DNA of 28,405 nt, from positions 1 through 28,405 of the forward strand of contig CAYPXJ010000019.1 of the NCBI GenBank assembly GCA_964414595.1. The letters are read 5' to 3'. Of the stretch, positions 6,875-15,247 are shown in pieces. Numbering within the stretch: position 1 is the stretch's first letter; each line of letters starts with the position of its first letter. The notes beneath the pieces are model-generated. The model searched no databases, was not told the DNA's origin, and worked only from the letters and a program-made list of their open reading frames with translations. This DNA comes from CAYPXJ01 sp964414595 (GTDB lineage: Bacteria > Pseudomonadota > Alphaproteobacteria > Rickettsiales > CAIJLX01). The position numbers were made by a program, and so were the translations under genes.

Positions 6875-8197
6875 GTGGTCAAAGACCTGGGTAATCACAT
6901 TGTAAAATTGCCGGACGTTGAGGTGTACGGCACCGTTTCTTCTGTGCGCGGTCTGCTGATCGAAGCCAAAGGCTTTTCGCATGTCGCAAGCGTGGGAACG
7001 CGATGCAAAATCCAAACCCGTACGCAAAAAAAGGTGAAAGCTGAAGTCGTTGGGATGGAGGGCGAAACCATTCTCCTCATGCCGTATTCCGAAGTAGAAG
7101 GTATTGGGATTGGTTGCCGAGTCAGTGTGGATACGGAGTCTGGCGCTATTTTTCCGGCGCTTTCCTGGCAGGGGCGCGTGCTAAATGCGTTTGCAGAGCC
7201 CATCGATAGCAAAGGATTTTTGCCCCATGGGGAAGTAGCCTATCAAATTAAGAATGCACCACCACCCGCGCACAAACGTCAGCGCGTGAAGGAAAAAATC
7301 GATCTCGGTGTAAGGTCACTCAATACATTTGTCACCTGCTGTCGCGGGCAGCGTATGGGAATTTTTGCTGGCTCGGGCGTAGGAAAATCGATGCTCGTTT
7401 CCATGATGACGCGCTATAGCGACGCCGATATTAAAGTAATTGGCCTCATTGGCGAGCGTGGCCGTGAATTGCAGGAATTCTTGCAAGATTATCTAGGCAC
7501 AGAAGGATTGAAAAACGCGGTAGTCATTGTGGCAACCTCCGACGAATCCGCGCTGATGCGTAAGCAAGCAGCCTTGGTAACGATGGCGGTGGCGGAATTT
7601 TTCCGTGATCAGGGTAAAAGCGTATTATGCGTAATTGATAGTGTCACACGTGTAGCCATGGCGCAGCGCGAAATCGGCCTTTCCGCCGGGGAACCGCCAA
7701 CTACGAAAGGCTACACGCCCACCGTTTTTGCCGAGCTGCCTAAATTGCTGGAGCGTGCCGGACCTGGAATAGAAGGTGGCGGTACCATTACGGGTCTCTT
7801 CAGCGTGTTGGTAGAAGGTGACGATCATAATGAGCCCATTTCCGATGCGGTGCGCGGTATTCTCGATGGTCATATTACGCTGGATCGCCATATCGCGGAG
7901 CGCGGTCGTTTTCCGGCGGTAAATATTCTGCGGAGCGTTTCGCGAACCATGCCTAATTGCAATAGCGAGGAGGAAAATCAGATTGTAACGCGCGCGAAAC
8001 GCTATCTTTCTTTATACGACGATATGGCGGAGTTGATTCGCCTTGGGGCCTATCGAAAAGGCTCAAACCCTGAAGTGGACGAAGCGATTTTTTATTACCC
8101 AAAAATTGAGCAATTTTTAGAGCAGAAGCCGCGCGAAAAAGCGACCCTTGAAGAAGGGTATGCCGCGCTGCGTAATATTCTGGAAAATACGAAATGA
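6875..8197 (+). CDS. fliI: Flagellum-specific ATPase FliI
   Basis: FliI is the hexameric ATPase at the cytoplasmic face of the flagellar type III export apparatus. I choose the GTG at 6875 (440 residues) because GAGGGGG (6862-6868) is six bases upstream; an in-frame GTG at 6857 would place that Shine-Dalgarno inside the gene. Numbered from 6875, the Walker A AGSGVGKS is at 165-172, the catalytic GERGRE at 193-198 and Walker B LCVID at 251-255. The family signature VTRVAMAQREIGLSAGEPPT follows. It overlaps fliJ by four bases (ATGA), so the two are translationally coupled. The divergent ctrA and the CtrA box suggest cell-cycle control. Confidence 0.95.
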   Translation: MVKDLGNHIVKLPDVEVYGTVSSVRGLLIEAKGFSHVASVGTRCKIQTRTQKKVKAEVVGMEGETILLMPYSEVEGIGIGCRVSVDTESGAIFPALSWQGRVLNAFAEPIDSKGFLPHGEVAYQIKNAPPPAHKRQRVKEKIDLGVRSLNTFVTCCRGQRMGIFAGSGVGKSMLVSMMTRYSDADIKVIGLIGERGRELQEFLQDYLGTEGLKNAVVIVATSDESALMRKQAALVTMAVAEFFRDQGKSVLCVIDSVTRVAMAQREIGLSAGEPPTTKGYTPTVFAELPKLLERAGPGIEGGGTITGLFSVLVEGDDHNEPISDAVRGILDGHITLDRHIAERGRFPAVNILRSVSRTMPNCNSEEENQIVTRAKRYLSLYDDMAELIRLGAYRKGSNPEVDEAIFYYPKIEQFLEQKPREKATLEEGYAALRNILENTK

Positions 8198-8619
8198 AAT
8201 CACTGCCTACACTCATTAAGCTGCATCGTAGCCGTTTGGATGAGAAGCGCCGTCAACTTGTTGAGCTGCAAAAGTCCTATGCCGAGATGGAAGAGATGAA
8301 AGCGCGGGTGGAAGCCTCTTATAAGCAGGAATTGGAACTCGCCGTGCAAAATCCAACCGATGCGTACACATTTGGTGCGTATAGCAAGCGTACCAAAAAA
8401 ACGCAGTCAGTAATTAAAAAAACTTTAAGCGATCTGCAGCTGAGTATGGATTTTACCACGCGTGAAATCGCTGAGATTTATGGTGAAGTAAAACGATACG
8501 AAATTCTAAAAGATATCCATGATGAACGCTTGCTGAAAGAACAGGTACGGCTTGAACAAATTATGCTCGATGAAATCGGTATGGAATCCCACCGCCGCAA
8601 ACAGGCGGATGTGTTATAA
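8194..8619 (+). CDS. fliJ: FliJ-like flagellar export protein
   Basis: A 141-residue, highly charged, almost wholly helical protein with heptad-like patterning from residues 8 to 55 and again from about 70 to 135, as expected for the FliJ coiled-coil stalk that sits in the FliI ring. Sequence conservation of FliJ is poor; the call rests on the four-base overlap with fliI, length and coiled-coil character. The gene ends one base before the convergent hydrolase gene, with no terminator visible. Confidence 0.8.
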   Translation: MKSLPTLIKLHRSRLDEKRRQLVELQKSYAEMEEMKARVEASYKQELELAVQNPTDAYTFGAYSKRTKKTQSVIKKTLSDLQLSMDFTTREIAEIYGEVKRYEILKDIHDERLLKEQVRLEQIMLDEIGMESHRRKQADVL

Positions 8620-8620
8620 C

Positions 8621-9691
8621 TTAAATAGGTTGGCCGTTAAATTCGTGCGCGATTGCCCGGTTGCGTATATGGCGCAAACTGGTGCGATCTTGTATTTTGG
8701 ATTCTAGCTTCAATGTAGTAAATTTATCGATCACGTCATCAAAATCGATAAAATGCTTGCCAGGCACAGTGAAAGATCGAAGTCCATATTCGCCCAGATT
8801 TTTTCCTGCTTCTTTATGAAAATCTGCATGGCGTGAATTTGTTAGCTCATCATTCGAGCCGCTCAAATAAGCCCCGTGAACACGCATACGTTGCTGTTTC
8901 GGCAAACTCCCCATCGCGCGCAATTCTGCGGCGGCATCGTACATTTCATTTCCATTCCAGATAGAACGCACATAGCCTTCCGGAATACCGGTGAGATCGT
9001 GTGAGATAGAGGGAATATCAATCGCGCTATTCGCGGCAATAAAATGAATATGCTGTGTGGGATCATTTTTAAAAGAAGGAAATACAGTAGAAAGGTATTT
9101 TGCCGCATGACAGGCGAGCGGCCCACCAAACGAAATACCAAAAATGCGCAAATCGTTCGGCTGCAATCGCGCTTCGATTAACGCATATTCAATACTACGC
9201 TCCACACCGCGAAAAATTGCGTGCTGGTTAGGTGTTGCATCGCTATCCGCATAACCCACATGGTTACACGCGATGATGTTCCAGCCTTCTTGCTGCGCAC
9301 GTTTAATATAGTCGATATACGCATATTTATTTTCAAGTGGGTCTTCGCCCATATGCGTATCACCCAGATGGCCGATGCCACCGGGATAAAACATCAACGT
9401 TGGTTTTTTTCGATCAAAATCTTCCGAACGCCAGATCAGAAAATCTTCGGTATCATGCGTAAAAAGCGTTTCCGTAACCAGATTTTCTAAACCATATTGC
9501 AGAGGCTCTTTGATAGGCTCGATGGCGCTGCCCGCATCATTAATTTTTGGACGATAGGTCAAACCATGCTGCACAGTTTCGTTCGAGAGATAAAGATGCG
9601 CGCCAGTTGCTGCGGCTGCGCCTAGGCCTACAACGGCACCGGCTCCGTATGTGAGTGCCTGGCGGCGTGTGATGCCCTTTTTCCCTGCCAT
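8621..9691 (-). CDS. Exported alpha/beta hydrolase with twin-arginine-like signal
   Basis: The start at 9691 is chosen over an ATG at 9715 because CAGGGG lies a few bases upstream of it, giving 356 residues. The N-terminus has a twin-arginine-type motif (TRRQAL, Arg9-Arg10) followed by an alanine/glycine-rich hydrophobic segment at residues 14-36. This suggests Tat export or membrane anchoring. The alpha/beta-hydrolase features are the oxyanion region YPGG (102-105), nucleophile Ser187 in GISFGG, probable acid Asp281 in SGSNDEL and His313 in GKHFID. The substrate is unknown. It resembles YheT-like esterases in layout, but I cannot assign it further. The gene is divergent from kdsD across a region with an exact CtrA box 43 bases upstream of the start. 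Confidence 0.75.
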   Translation of the reverse strand: MAGKKGITRRQALTYGAGAVVGLGAAAATGAHLYLSNETVQHGLTYRPKINDAGSAIEPIKEPLQYGLENLVTETLFTHDTEDFLIWRSEDFDRKKPTLMFYPGGIGHLGDTHMGEDPLENKYAYIDYIKRAQQEGWNIIACNHVGYADSDATPNQHAIFRGVERSIEYALIEARLQPNDLRIFGISFGGPLACHAAKYLSTVFPSFKNDPTQHIHFIAANSAIDIPSISHDLTGIPEGYVRSIWNGNEMYDAAAELRAMGSLPKQQRMRVHGAYLSGSNDELTNSRHADFHKEAGKNLGEYGLRSFTVPGKHFIDFDDVIDKFTTLKLESKIQDRTSLRHIRNRAIAHEFNGQPI

Positions 9692-9733
9692 AAAATTCCC
9701 CTGAAATATGCCCATAAGTGTACGCTATATAAA

Positions 9734-9748
9734 TTAACAAATGGTTAA
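9734..9748. promoter_or_regulatory. CtrA box between the hydrolase and kdsD
   Basis: TTAA (9734-9737), seven bases, TTAA (9745-9748) exactly match the CtrA consensus. The second half-site overlaps a candidate kdsD -35 (TTAAGA). The site is also close to the divergent hydrolase start. Confidence 0.65.
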
Positions 9749-9774
9749 GAGTGGGCTGGGTTGGCGCTTAAAAT
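9745..9774 (+). promoter_or_regulatory. Candidate kdsD-lpt promoter overlapping the CtrA box
   Basis: TTAAGA (9745-9750), an 18-base spacer and TAAAAT (9769-9774). The -35 overlaps the CtrA box, as in several CtrA-activated Caulobacter promoters. The spacing is slightly long, so the call is tentative. Confidence 0.4.
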
Positions 9775-9832
9775 AGCAGCGTAAAGCATTGTTTTTCTTG
9801 CATCTAATCTCGTTCGAGGGTAAAAACTTCGC

Positions 9833-10825
9833 ATGAAAAAGCTCAAACTCATTAGCAACCGCAAATCCGAGAGTGTTGCCGTCGCGCGCAAAGTCATCGA
9901 GCGCGAAATCGAGGGATTGCAGGCGTTGGAAAACGCGCTGGGCGCGGAATTTGAAAAAGCCATACAACTTCTTCTCAATATAAAAGGCCGCGTTGTGGTG
10001 AGCGGCATGGGGAAATCGGGTCATATTGCGCGCAAAATCGCCGCGACGATGGCTTCCACCGGTACGCCGGCGATTTTTGTGCATCCGAGTGAGGCTAGCC
10101 ATGGCGATCTCGGCATGGTCACGCAGGATGACGCGCTGATTCTGCTTTCCAACTCCGGCGAAACGGCAGAGCTTTCCGATCTCATTCATTATTCGCGCCG
10201 TTTTTCGATTCCGCTGATTGCGATGGTGCGCCGTAAATCTTCGATGCTTGTAAAAGCGGCGGATATTGCATTTGTGCTGCCGGAAATTCCCGAAGCTTCG
10301 CCGGTGAATGCGCCGACAACTTCGACGACGATGATGCTTGTCCTCGGCGATGCATTGGCGATGGCGCTGGTGGATTGCCGCGGCTTCACGAAAGACGATT
10401 TCCAACGTTATCATCCCGGCGGAAAACTCGGCAAGCAGCTCATGCAGGTGAAGGATTTGATGCATAAAGGGGCGGATTTACCACTTATTTCCCCGGACGC
10501 GCTGATGAGCGATGCGCTGATTGAAATGACAAAAAAACGCTTAGGCTGTGTGGCTGTTGTGAATAAGCAAAATGAACTGCTCGGCATTTTGACGGACGGC
10601 GATTTACGCCGCCATATGGGCAAAGATTTGCTTTCGCAGCCGGTGCGCAAACTCATGACCAAAAATCCGCAAGCGATTGCACCGAACGCGCTGGCGGTGA
10701 CCGCGCTCAACCAAATTAACGCACGCAACATCACCTGCCTTTGCGTGGTGGAAGAAAAGCGTGAGAAAAAAATTCTCACCGGCATTATTCATATTCACGA
10801 TTTGCTTCGTGAAGGTGTAATGTAA
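9833..10825 (+). CDS. kdsD: D-arabinose 5-phosphate isomerase (KdsD/KpsF family)
   Basis: Converts ribulose 5-phosphate to arabinose 5-phosphate, the first committed step to Kdo for lipopolysaccharide. The 330-residue protein has the SIS sugar-isomerase domain at about residues 35-175 (VVVSGMGKSGHIARKIAATM, SNSGETAEL), the active-site segment YHPGGKLGKQL near residue 195, and two CBS domains from about 208 to the end. It heads a run with lptC, lptA and lptB, the common alphaproteobacterial arrangement that ties Kdo synthesis to LPS export. GAGGG lies 12 bases upstream of the ATG, a little far. The CtrA box upstream suggests cell-cycle control of the block. Confidence 0.93.
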   Translation: MKKLKLISNRKSESVAVARKVIEREIEGLQALENALGAEFEKAIQLLLNIKGRVVVSGMGKSGHIARKIAATMASTGTPAIFVHPSEASHGDLGMVTQDDALILLSNSGETAELSDLIHYSRRFSIPLIAMVRRKSSMLVKAADIAFVLPEIPEASPVNAPTTSTTMMLVLGDALAMALVDCRGFTKDDFQRYHPGGKLGKQLMQVKDLMHKGADLPLISPDALMSDALIEMTKKRLGCVAVVNKQNELLGILTDGDLRRHMGKDLLSQPVRKLMTKNPQAIAPNALAVTALNQINARNITCLCVVEEKREKKILTGIIHIHDLLREGVM

Positions 10826-10829
10826 GCGA

Positions 10830-11522
10830 ATGGTTCTAAAATCTTTTGAGCAAATAATTCCCGTCGACATTAACCAGCTCGTGCAGGGTGCGCGTCGTCA
10901 TGCCTCGCGCATGGGATATTTAAAAGTAGGTTTGCTGATTGTAACCGCCATTCTTGTAGTAACCCTTATTGCACTTCCGTTTTTTTCGCCGCTGAAGCAG
11001 GGTATTCAAATTGATATCGGAAGCGGAACATTGACTGCAAGTGAGGTTGATACTTCGGGCGATATGCCCATGATGCTGAACCCGCGTTTTTATGGTGTTG
11101 ATAAGGAAGGAAAACCTTTCCAGATTGTCGCTAAGGATGCACAACAAAAAACGCCCGATGTTATTATCGTAAATAATGTGGAGGGTGAGATTTTAAGGCA
11201 TCCTTCAAATGAGCCAAACGCGCAGGATAGCTGGGTTGCGCTACGTTCTGCGCGTGGTGAAATTCAAGTGAAGCAAAAGCAATTATTACTTTCTGGTGGC
11301 GTAAGTGTGCACACCAGCGAAGGCTATGAAATGGATACGCAGTCTGCCTGGATTATTTTAGAAGAGGGTGTAGCTAAAAGCGATGAGCCTGTAACGGTGC
11401 AAGGTTTGCCAGGTGCATTAAAGGCACAAGGCTTTTCACTTGAAGACAGGGGAAATATTATCAATTTTACAGGGCCGGTTTCTTTGACTATTTATCCGGA
11501 ATCGATGAGGAGAATGAAATGA
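10830..11522 (+). CDS. lptC: LPS export protein LptC
   Basis: LptC is the bitopic inner-membrane component of the Lpt bridge that passes LPS from LptBFG to LptA. The protein has one N-terminal transmembrane segment (about residues 29-51), then a periplasmic beta-jellyroll-type region with the family's segment around FYGVDKEGKPFQIVAKDA and a GGVSVHTSEGYEMDT strand pair. The 230-residue length is in the range of alphaproteobacterial LptC, which is longer than the E. coli form. It lies four bases after kdsD and overlaps lptA by four bases (ATGA). Confidence 0.88.
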   Translation: MVLKSFEQIIPVDINQLVQGARRHASRMGYLKVGLLIVTAILVVTLIALPFFSPLKQGIQIDIGSGTLTASEVDTSGDMPMMLNPRFYGVDKEGKPFQIVAKDAQQKTPDVIIVNNVEGEILRHPSNEPNAQDSWVALRSARGEIQVKQKQLLLSGGVSVHTSEGYEMDTQSAWIILEEGVAKSDEPVTVQGLPGALKAQGFSLEDRGNIINFTGPVSLTIYPESMRRMK

Positions 11523-12043
11523 AATATATCATGGCAATAATGCTGTTTTGCATAGCGATTGCAGCAACCGCGCAGGAAAATTTGAAGCTTGATAGCGATG
11601 CGCCAATCGAAATTACGGCAGATGGCTTAAGTGTAAACCAGCAAAATCGTACAGCCGTATTTAACGGCAACGTACTTGCCAAACAGGGTAAGGTAAATTT
11701 GCGCGCCGATTCAATGACGGTGTACTATCACGCGAAATCCGGCGGTGATGTAACCGCTTCCGCGGATAAAAATGCCGTATCGAAAATCGATGTCGTGGGT
11801 AATGTATTTCTTTCCACACCCACAGAAACGGCGCAGGGTGGCAAAGGTATTTACGATGTCGATCAGGCAAAAATTACACTGGAAGAAAATGTGGTGCTGA
11901 CGCGGGGCAAAAACGTCGTTAAGGGCGGCAAGCTGATATATGACCTTAAAAAAGCCCAAAGTAATTTAGTGGCGGCACCTACTTCCGCTGGTACTAAAAA
12001 ACGGGTAACCGGCTACTTTGTGCCGGAAAAGGCAAAAAATTAA
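11519..12043 (+). CDS. lptA: LPS transport periplasmic protein LptA
   Basis: LptA forms the periplasmic beta-jellyroll filament that carries LPS to the outer membrane. A signal peptide of about 19 residues ends at IAATAQ; the OstA-like domain follows, with PIEITADGLSVNQQNRTAVF and the GNVLAKQGKVNLRADSMTV repeat unit characteristic of the family. The 174-residue length is normal. The start overlaps the lptC stop, and AGGAG lies just upstream, so the two are probably translationally coupled. Confidence 0.9.
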   Translation: MKYIMAIMLFCIAIAATAQENLKLDSDAPIEITADGLSVNQQNRTAVFNGNVLAKQGKVNLRADSMTVYYHAKSGGDVTASADKNAVSKIDVVGNVFLSTPTETAQGGKGIYDVDQAKITLEENVVLTRGKNVVKGGKLIYDLKKAQSNLVAAPTSAGTKKRVTGYFVPEKAKN

Positions 12044-12051
12044 AGAAATAC

Positions 12052-12080
12052 GTGACTTTTTAAACCTGTGCTCCTACTAT
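12052..12080 (+). promoter_or_regulatory. Possible internal promoter for lptB
   Basis: GTGACT (12052-12057), a 17-base spacer and TACTAT (12075-12080) in the 75-base gap between lptA and lptB. The -35 matches the consensus at four of six positions. Confidence 0.35.
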
Positions 12081-12118
12081 CAAAGCGTGAGGATGGGGAG
12101 CTGGCACGGAGATAGATA

Positions 12119-12916
12119 GTGTCTGAGCTGAAAAATGTTGCCGCGTTCCCGAATAAAAGCGATGCGCTGAAAGGCCCGCGCCTGATTGTTACTAATCCAG
12201 GCCTTGTCGTTCAAAATCTAGGGAAATCATACGGCAAAAAACCGGTTGTGCGGGATGTTTCACTGCGTGTGCAGCGCGGCGAAGCGGTGGGTTTGCTTGG
12301 CCCTAATGGTGCGGGTAAAACCACATGTTTTTATATGATTACCGGTCTTATTCGCCCAGATTATGGCTCCATTCTGATGGATGGTAACGATATTACCAAG
12401 ATTCCGATGTACCGCCGCGCGCGTTTGGGCATTGGTTATTTACCCCAGGAAGCCTCGATTTTCCGTAATATGACGGTAGAAGAAAATATACTCGCAATTC
12501 TTGAAGTGATTGAACCAAGCGCAGATAAACAGCGTGTGCTAATGGAAGAATTACTTGGTGAGTTTTCGATAAGCCATTTACGGAATGTTTCCGCGCTGGC
12601 CCTTTCTGGTGGGGAACGCCGCCGTGTAGAAATTGCGCGCGCGCTGGCATGCCGCCCCGCTTTTATTTTGCTTGATGAGCCGCTCGCGGGTATCGACCCG
12701 ATTGCGGTGAATGATATTCGTGCACTCGTGGCGCATCTGAAAGATCGTGGCATTGGCGTGTTGATTACCGATCACAACGTGCGCGAGACATTGGGCCTTG
12801 TTGACCGCGCCTATATTTTATATGAGGGCAAAGTGCTAATGGAAGGCCGCCCGAGCGAAATCATTGGAAATGCGGACGTTCGTCGCGTTTATCTCGGTGA
12901 TAAGTTTAGTTTGTAA
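12119..12916 (+). CDS. lptB: LPS export ABC transporter ATP-binding protein LptB
   Basis: LptB powers extraction of LPS from the inner membrane with LptFG. The GTG at 12119 is preceded by GGAGA. The ABC motifs are complete: Walker A GPNGAGKTT (61-69), signature LSGGE (162-166), Walker B ILLDEP (183-188) and the switch histidine at 219 (TDHNVRE). At 265 residues it has about 25 extra N-terminal residues compared with the E. coli protein, which is common in alphaproteobacteria. The lptF/lptG permease genes are not in this window. Confidence 0.95.
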   Translation: MSELKNVAAFPNKSDALKGPRLIVTNPGLVVQNLGKSYGKKPVVRDVSLRVQRGEAVGLLGPNGAGKTTCFYMITGLIRPDYGSILMDGNDITKIPMYRRARLGIGYLPQEASIFRNMTVEENILAILEVIEPSADKQRVLMEELLGEFSISHLRNVSALALSGGERRRVEIARALACRPAFILLDEPLAGIDPIAVNDIRALVAHLKDRGIGVLITDHNVRETLGLVDRAYILYEGKVLMEGRPSEIIGNADVRRVYLGDKFSL

Positions 12917-12988
12917 TCTCGCTAAAATTTTATCTAAATTTTCTTCCTCTTTACATTCCGTTTTTTGAGGCCTAACGTGAGACTATCC

Positions 12989-13017
12989 TTGCGACTATGT
13001 GTTTGCTCAAGTAAAAT
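12989..13017 (+). promoter_or_regulatory. Predicted rpoN promoter
   Basis: TTGCGA (12989-12994), 17 bases, TAAAAT (13012-13017), in the 161-base gap between lptB and rpoN. It implies a leader of about 55 bases. No terminator for lptB is visible in the gap. Confidence 0.5.
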
Positions 13018-13077
13018 GTGACTAGCTTTGATGGGTGTCATCGCAAGGTAAAAACACATTTGATTACGGGGAAGTAA

Positions 13078-14568
13078 ATGGCGCAAACGCAAAGGCTTGA
13101 GCTACGTCAGGGCCAATCGCTCGTGATGACACCGCAGCTTCAGCAATCGCTGAAACTCTTACAATATTCGTCGCAGGAGCTTGTTGCTTTTATTGAGCAG
13201 GAGATGGAAAAAAATCCGCTCTTATCGCTTCAGGATGCGCCGGAAGAAACAGCGGAAGAACAGCGCGAAGAAACTTTGCGCGCCGAAGAAGCCCAGCAAG
13301 CTTCCGAAGATACGTTGGAGCTTGAGGCGCCGGATCAAACTGATCTTTATAAAAACAGCGCGCGCGAGTGGGAAGTAAACGATGGGAATATCGGCGAAGC
13401 GGAGGATTTCGCACCTGTGTCTTATCGTCATAATGCCGCCCCCGACGCTGAATTTAGCTTTGAACAAACGCTTTCAGATAAGGAAAAAAACCTGCGGGAG
13501 CATTTGCTGGATCAGATTCATATGGATATTCACCATCCTGTGGAGCGCATTATCGCGTTGCAGCTTTTAGAATTGGTGGACGATGCGGGTTATTTAGCGG
13601 CAGATACTTTGGGTATTAGTGAGATGTTGCATTGCGATCCCAAAGAGGTAGAGGCTGTTTTACGTAAGTTACAGCGCTTTGAGCCAGCCGGCGTTTTCGC
13701 GAGGACGCTTGCTGAATGCCTTTCACTTCAACTGGAAGAGCGCGATCGTTTAGACCCCGCCATGCAGATACTCATTGCACATTTAGATATGCTGGCGGAA
13801 GGCAAGGTGGATAAGCTTGAAAAGCTGTGCGGTGTTTCTAATGAAGATCTGCGTGAAATGATTCGCGAAATCAAAACACTGAACCCCAAACCCGGCGCGA
13901 TATTTGAGGCGGAGCCAGTGCAGCCGGTGGTGCCGGATGTTTATGTGCGCCGTAAGCAGGATGGCAGCTGGTATGTAGAACTTAATCAGGAAGTTTTGCC
14001 GAAAGTACTCGTGGATAAATCCTATTCTACACGCGTAGTGAAATCTTCCATCAAGGCGGAAGAGAAAAAATTCATCAGTGATAATTTGCAAAGCGCAAAT
14101 TGGTTGGTGCGTACATTAAACCAGCGGGCAGAAACAATTCTGAAAGTAGCGAGTGAAATTGTACGTCAGCAGCAGGGCTTTTTTGAAAAGGGTATTTATC
14201 ATCTGAAGCCTTTAACACTCAAAGACATAGCCGAAACATGTGAGGTGCACGAAAGTACCGTGGGTCGTGTTACGGTAAATAAATATATGGCAACGCCAAA
14301 AGGCACGTATGAGTTGAAATATTTCTTCTCCTCGGGCGTGGGTGGCGCAACGGAAGAGAGCGATGTATCCAGCAAAACAGTGAAACATCTTATTAAACAA
14401 ATGATAGATGGGGAATCGGCAAAAACCATTCTTTCAGATGATACGCTCGCAGAAATGCTGCAAAAACAAGGTTTAAATGTTGCGCGCCGTACCGTGGCAA
14501 AATACCGCGAAGCGCTAGGTATTGGTTCTTCGGTAGAGCGCCGTCGGGCAAAAAAACTTTCCGCTTAA
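13078..14568 (+). CDS. rpoN: RNA polymerase sigma-54 factor
   Basis: Sigma-54 directs RNA polymerase to -24/-12 promoters and needs enhancer-binding ATPases. The N-terminal region I is present and typical (LELRQGQSLVMTPQLQQSLK), followed by the acidic, glutamine-rich region II at about residues 50-120. The core-binding domain follows, then the helix-turn-helix around KDIAETCEVHESTVGRVTVN. The C-terminal RpoN box is seen as ARRTVAKYREALGI near residues 470-486. The 496-residue length is normal. The start ATG has GGGGAAG upstream. Its downstream partner is hpf, as in most proteobacteria. Confidence 0.96.
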   Translation: MAQTQRLELRQGQSLVMTPQLQQSLKLLQYSSQELVAFIEQEMEKNPLLSLQDAPEETAEEQREETLRAEEAQQASEDTLELEAPDQTDLYKNSAREWEVNDGNIGEAEDFAPVSYRHNAAPDAEFSFEQTLSDKEKNLREHLLDQIHMDIHHPVERIIALQLLELVDDAGYLAADTLGISEMLHCDPKEVEAVLRKLQRFEPAGVFARTLAECLSLQLEERDRLDPAMQILIAHLDMLAEGKVDKLEKLCGVSNEDLREMIREIKTLNPKPGAIFEAEPVQPVVPDVYVRRKQDGSWYVELNQEVLPKVLVDKSYSTRVVKSSIKAEEKKFISDNLQSANWLVRTLNQRAETILKVASEIVRQQQGFFEKGIYHLKPLTLKDIAETCEVHESTVGRVTVNKYMATPKGTYELKYFFSSGVGGATEESDVSSKTVKHLIKQMIDGESAKTILSDDTLAEMLQKQGLNVARRTVAKYREALGIGSSVERRRAKKLSA

Positions 14569-14582
14569 TTTGCCGTTCCTGC

Positions 14583-14611
14583 TTGCAAAATTATACCGCT
14601 GGGACTATCTT
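14583..14611 (+). promoter_or_regulatory. Predicted hpf promoter
   Basis: TTGCAA (14583-14588), 17 bases, TATCTT (14606-14611), in the 79-base gap after rpoN. The predicted leader is about 30 bases. Confidence 0.45.
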
Positions 14612-14647
14612 TTAAGTATATCGATACAACAAAACAAAAAGTAGGTT

Positions 14648-15241
14648 ATGCAAGTAAAAGTCGCAGGCCAAGGCCTCTCTATAGGTCAATCCCTTACGCA
14701 ACATGTGGAAGACCGGCTCCAAAAAAACATTAGCAAATATTTCGACCGCGCCATTAAGGCGGAAGTTGTTTTTTCCAAGGAAGCGCATCTATTCCGCGCG
14801 CATATTCATGTGAACGAAGGCAGCGGCACCGGCGTGATGATTCGCAGCCGCGCCGATGCAGACGATATTTACGCCGCTTTTGATGCCGCGTCTGACCGCG
14901 TGGAAAAGCAATTACGCCGTTATAAGCGCAAGCTGCAAACACAGGGCACGAAGAAAATCTCTGAATTTTCGAAAAAAGATATTCAGAATCTCACCGGTAA
15001 AAAACGCGTTATTGCAACTTCTGTAGCGGAAGAATTGCCGGAAGAAGATGCTCCCGTCATCATCGTTGATAAGCAACACGAGATTGAACGCATGACGGTG
15101 AGTGAAGCGGTGATGCGTATGGATCTGGAGCATTTGCCGGCGTACGTTTTCATCAATAAGGCGAATAACACCGTGGATGTTGTGTATTACCGTCACGATG
15201 GAAATATTTCCTGGATTGATTCCAACATAAAGGCTGGCTAA
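14648..15241 (+). CDS. hpf: Ribosome hibernation promoting factor, long form
   Basis: HPF binds idle ribosomes; long forms dimerise 70S particles into 100S. The N-terminal S30AE domain spans about residues 1-100 (MQVKVAGQGLSIGQSLTQHV; ADADDIYAAFDAASDRVEKQ). A charged linker leads to the C-terminal dimerisation domain (MTVSEAVMRMDLEHLPAYVF and VVYYRHDGNISWID). The 197-residue length marks the long form. It follows rpoN, the usual order, but the ptsN gene often found next is absent; rapZ follows instead after six bases. Confidence 0.93.
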   Translation: MQVKVAGQGLSIGQSLTQHVEDRLQKNISKYFDRAIKAEVVFSKEAHLFRAHIHVNEGSGTGVMIRSRADADDIYAAFDAASDRVEKQLRRYKRKLQTQGTKKISEFSKKDIQNLTGKKRVIATSVAEELPEEDAPVIIVDKQHEIERMTVSEAVMRMDLEHLPAYVFINKANNTVDVVYYRHDGNISWIDSNIKAG

Positions 15242-15247
15242 CGCATC

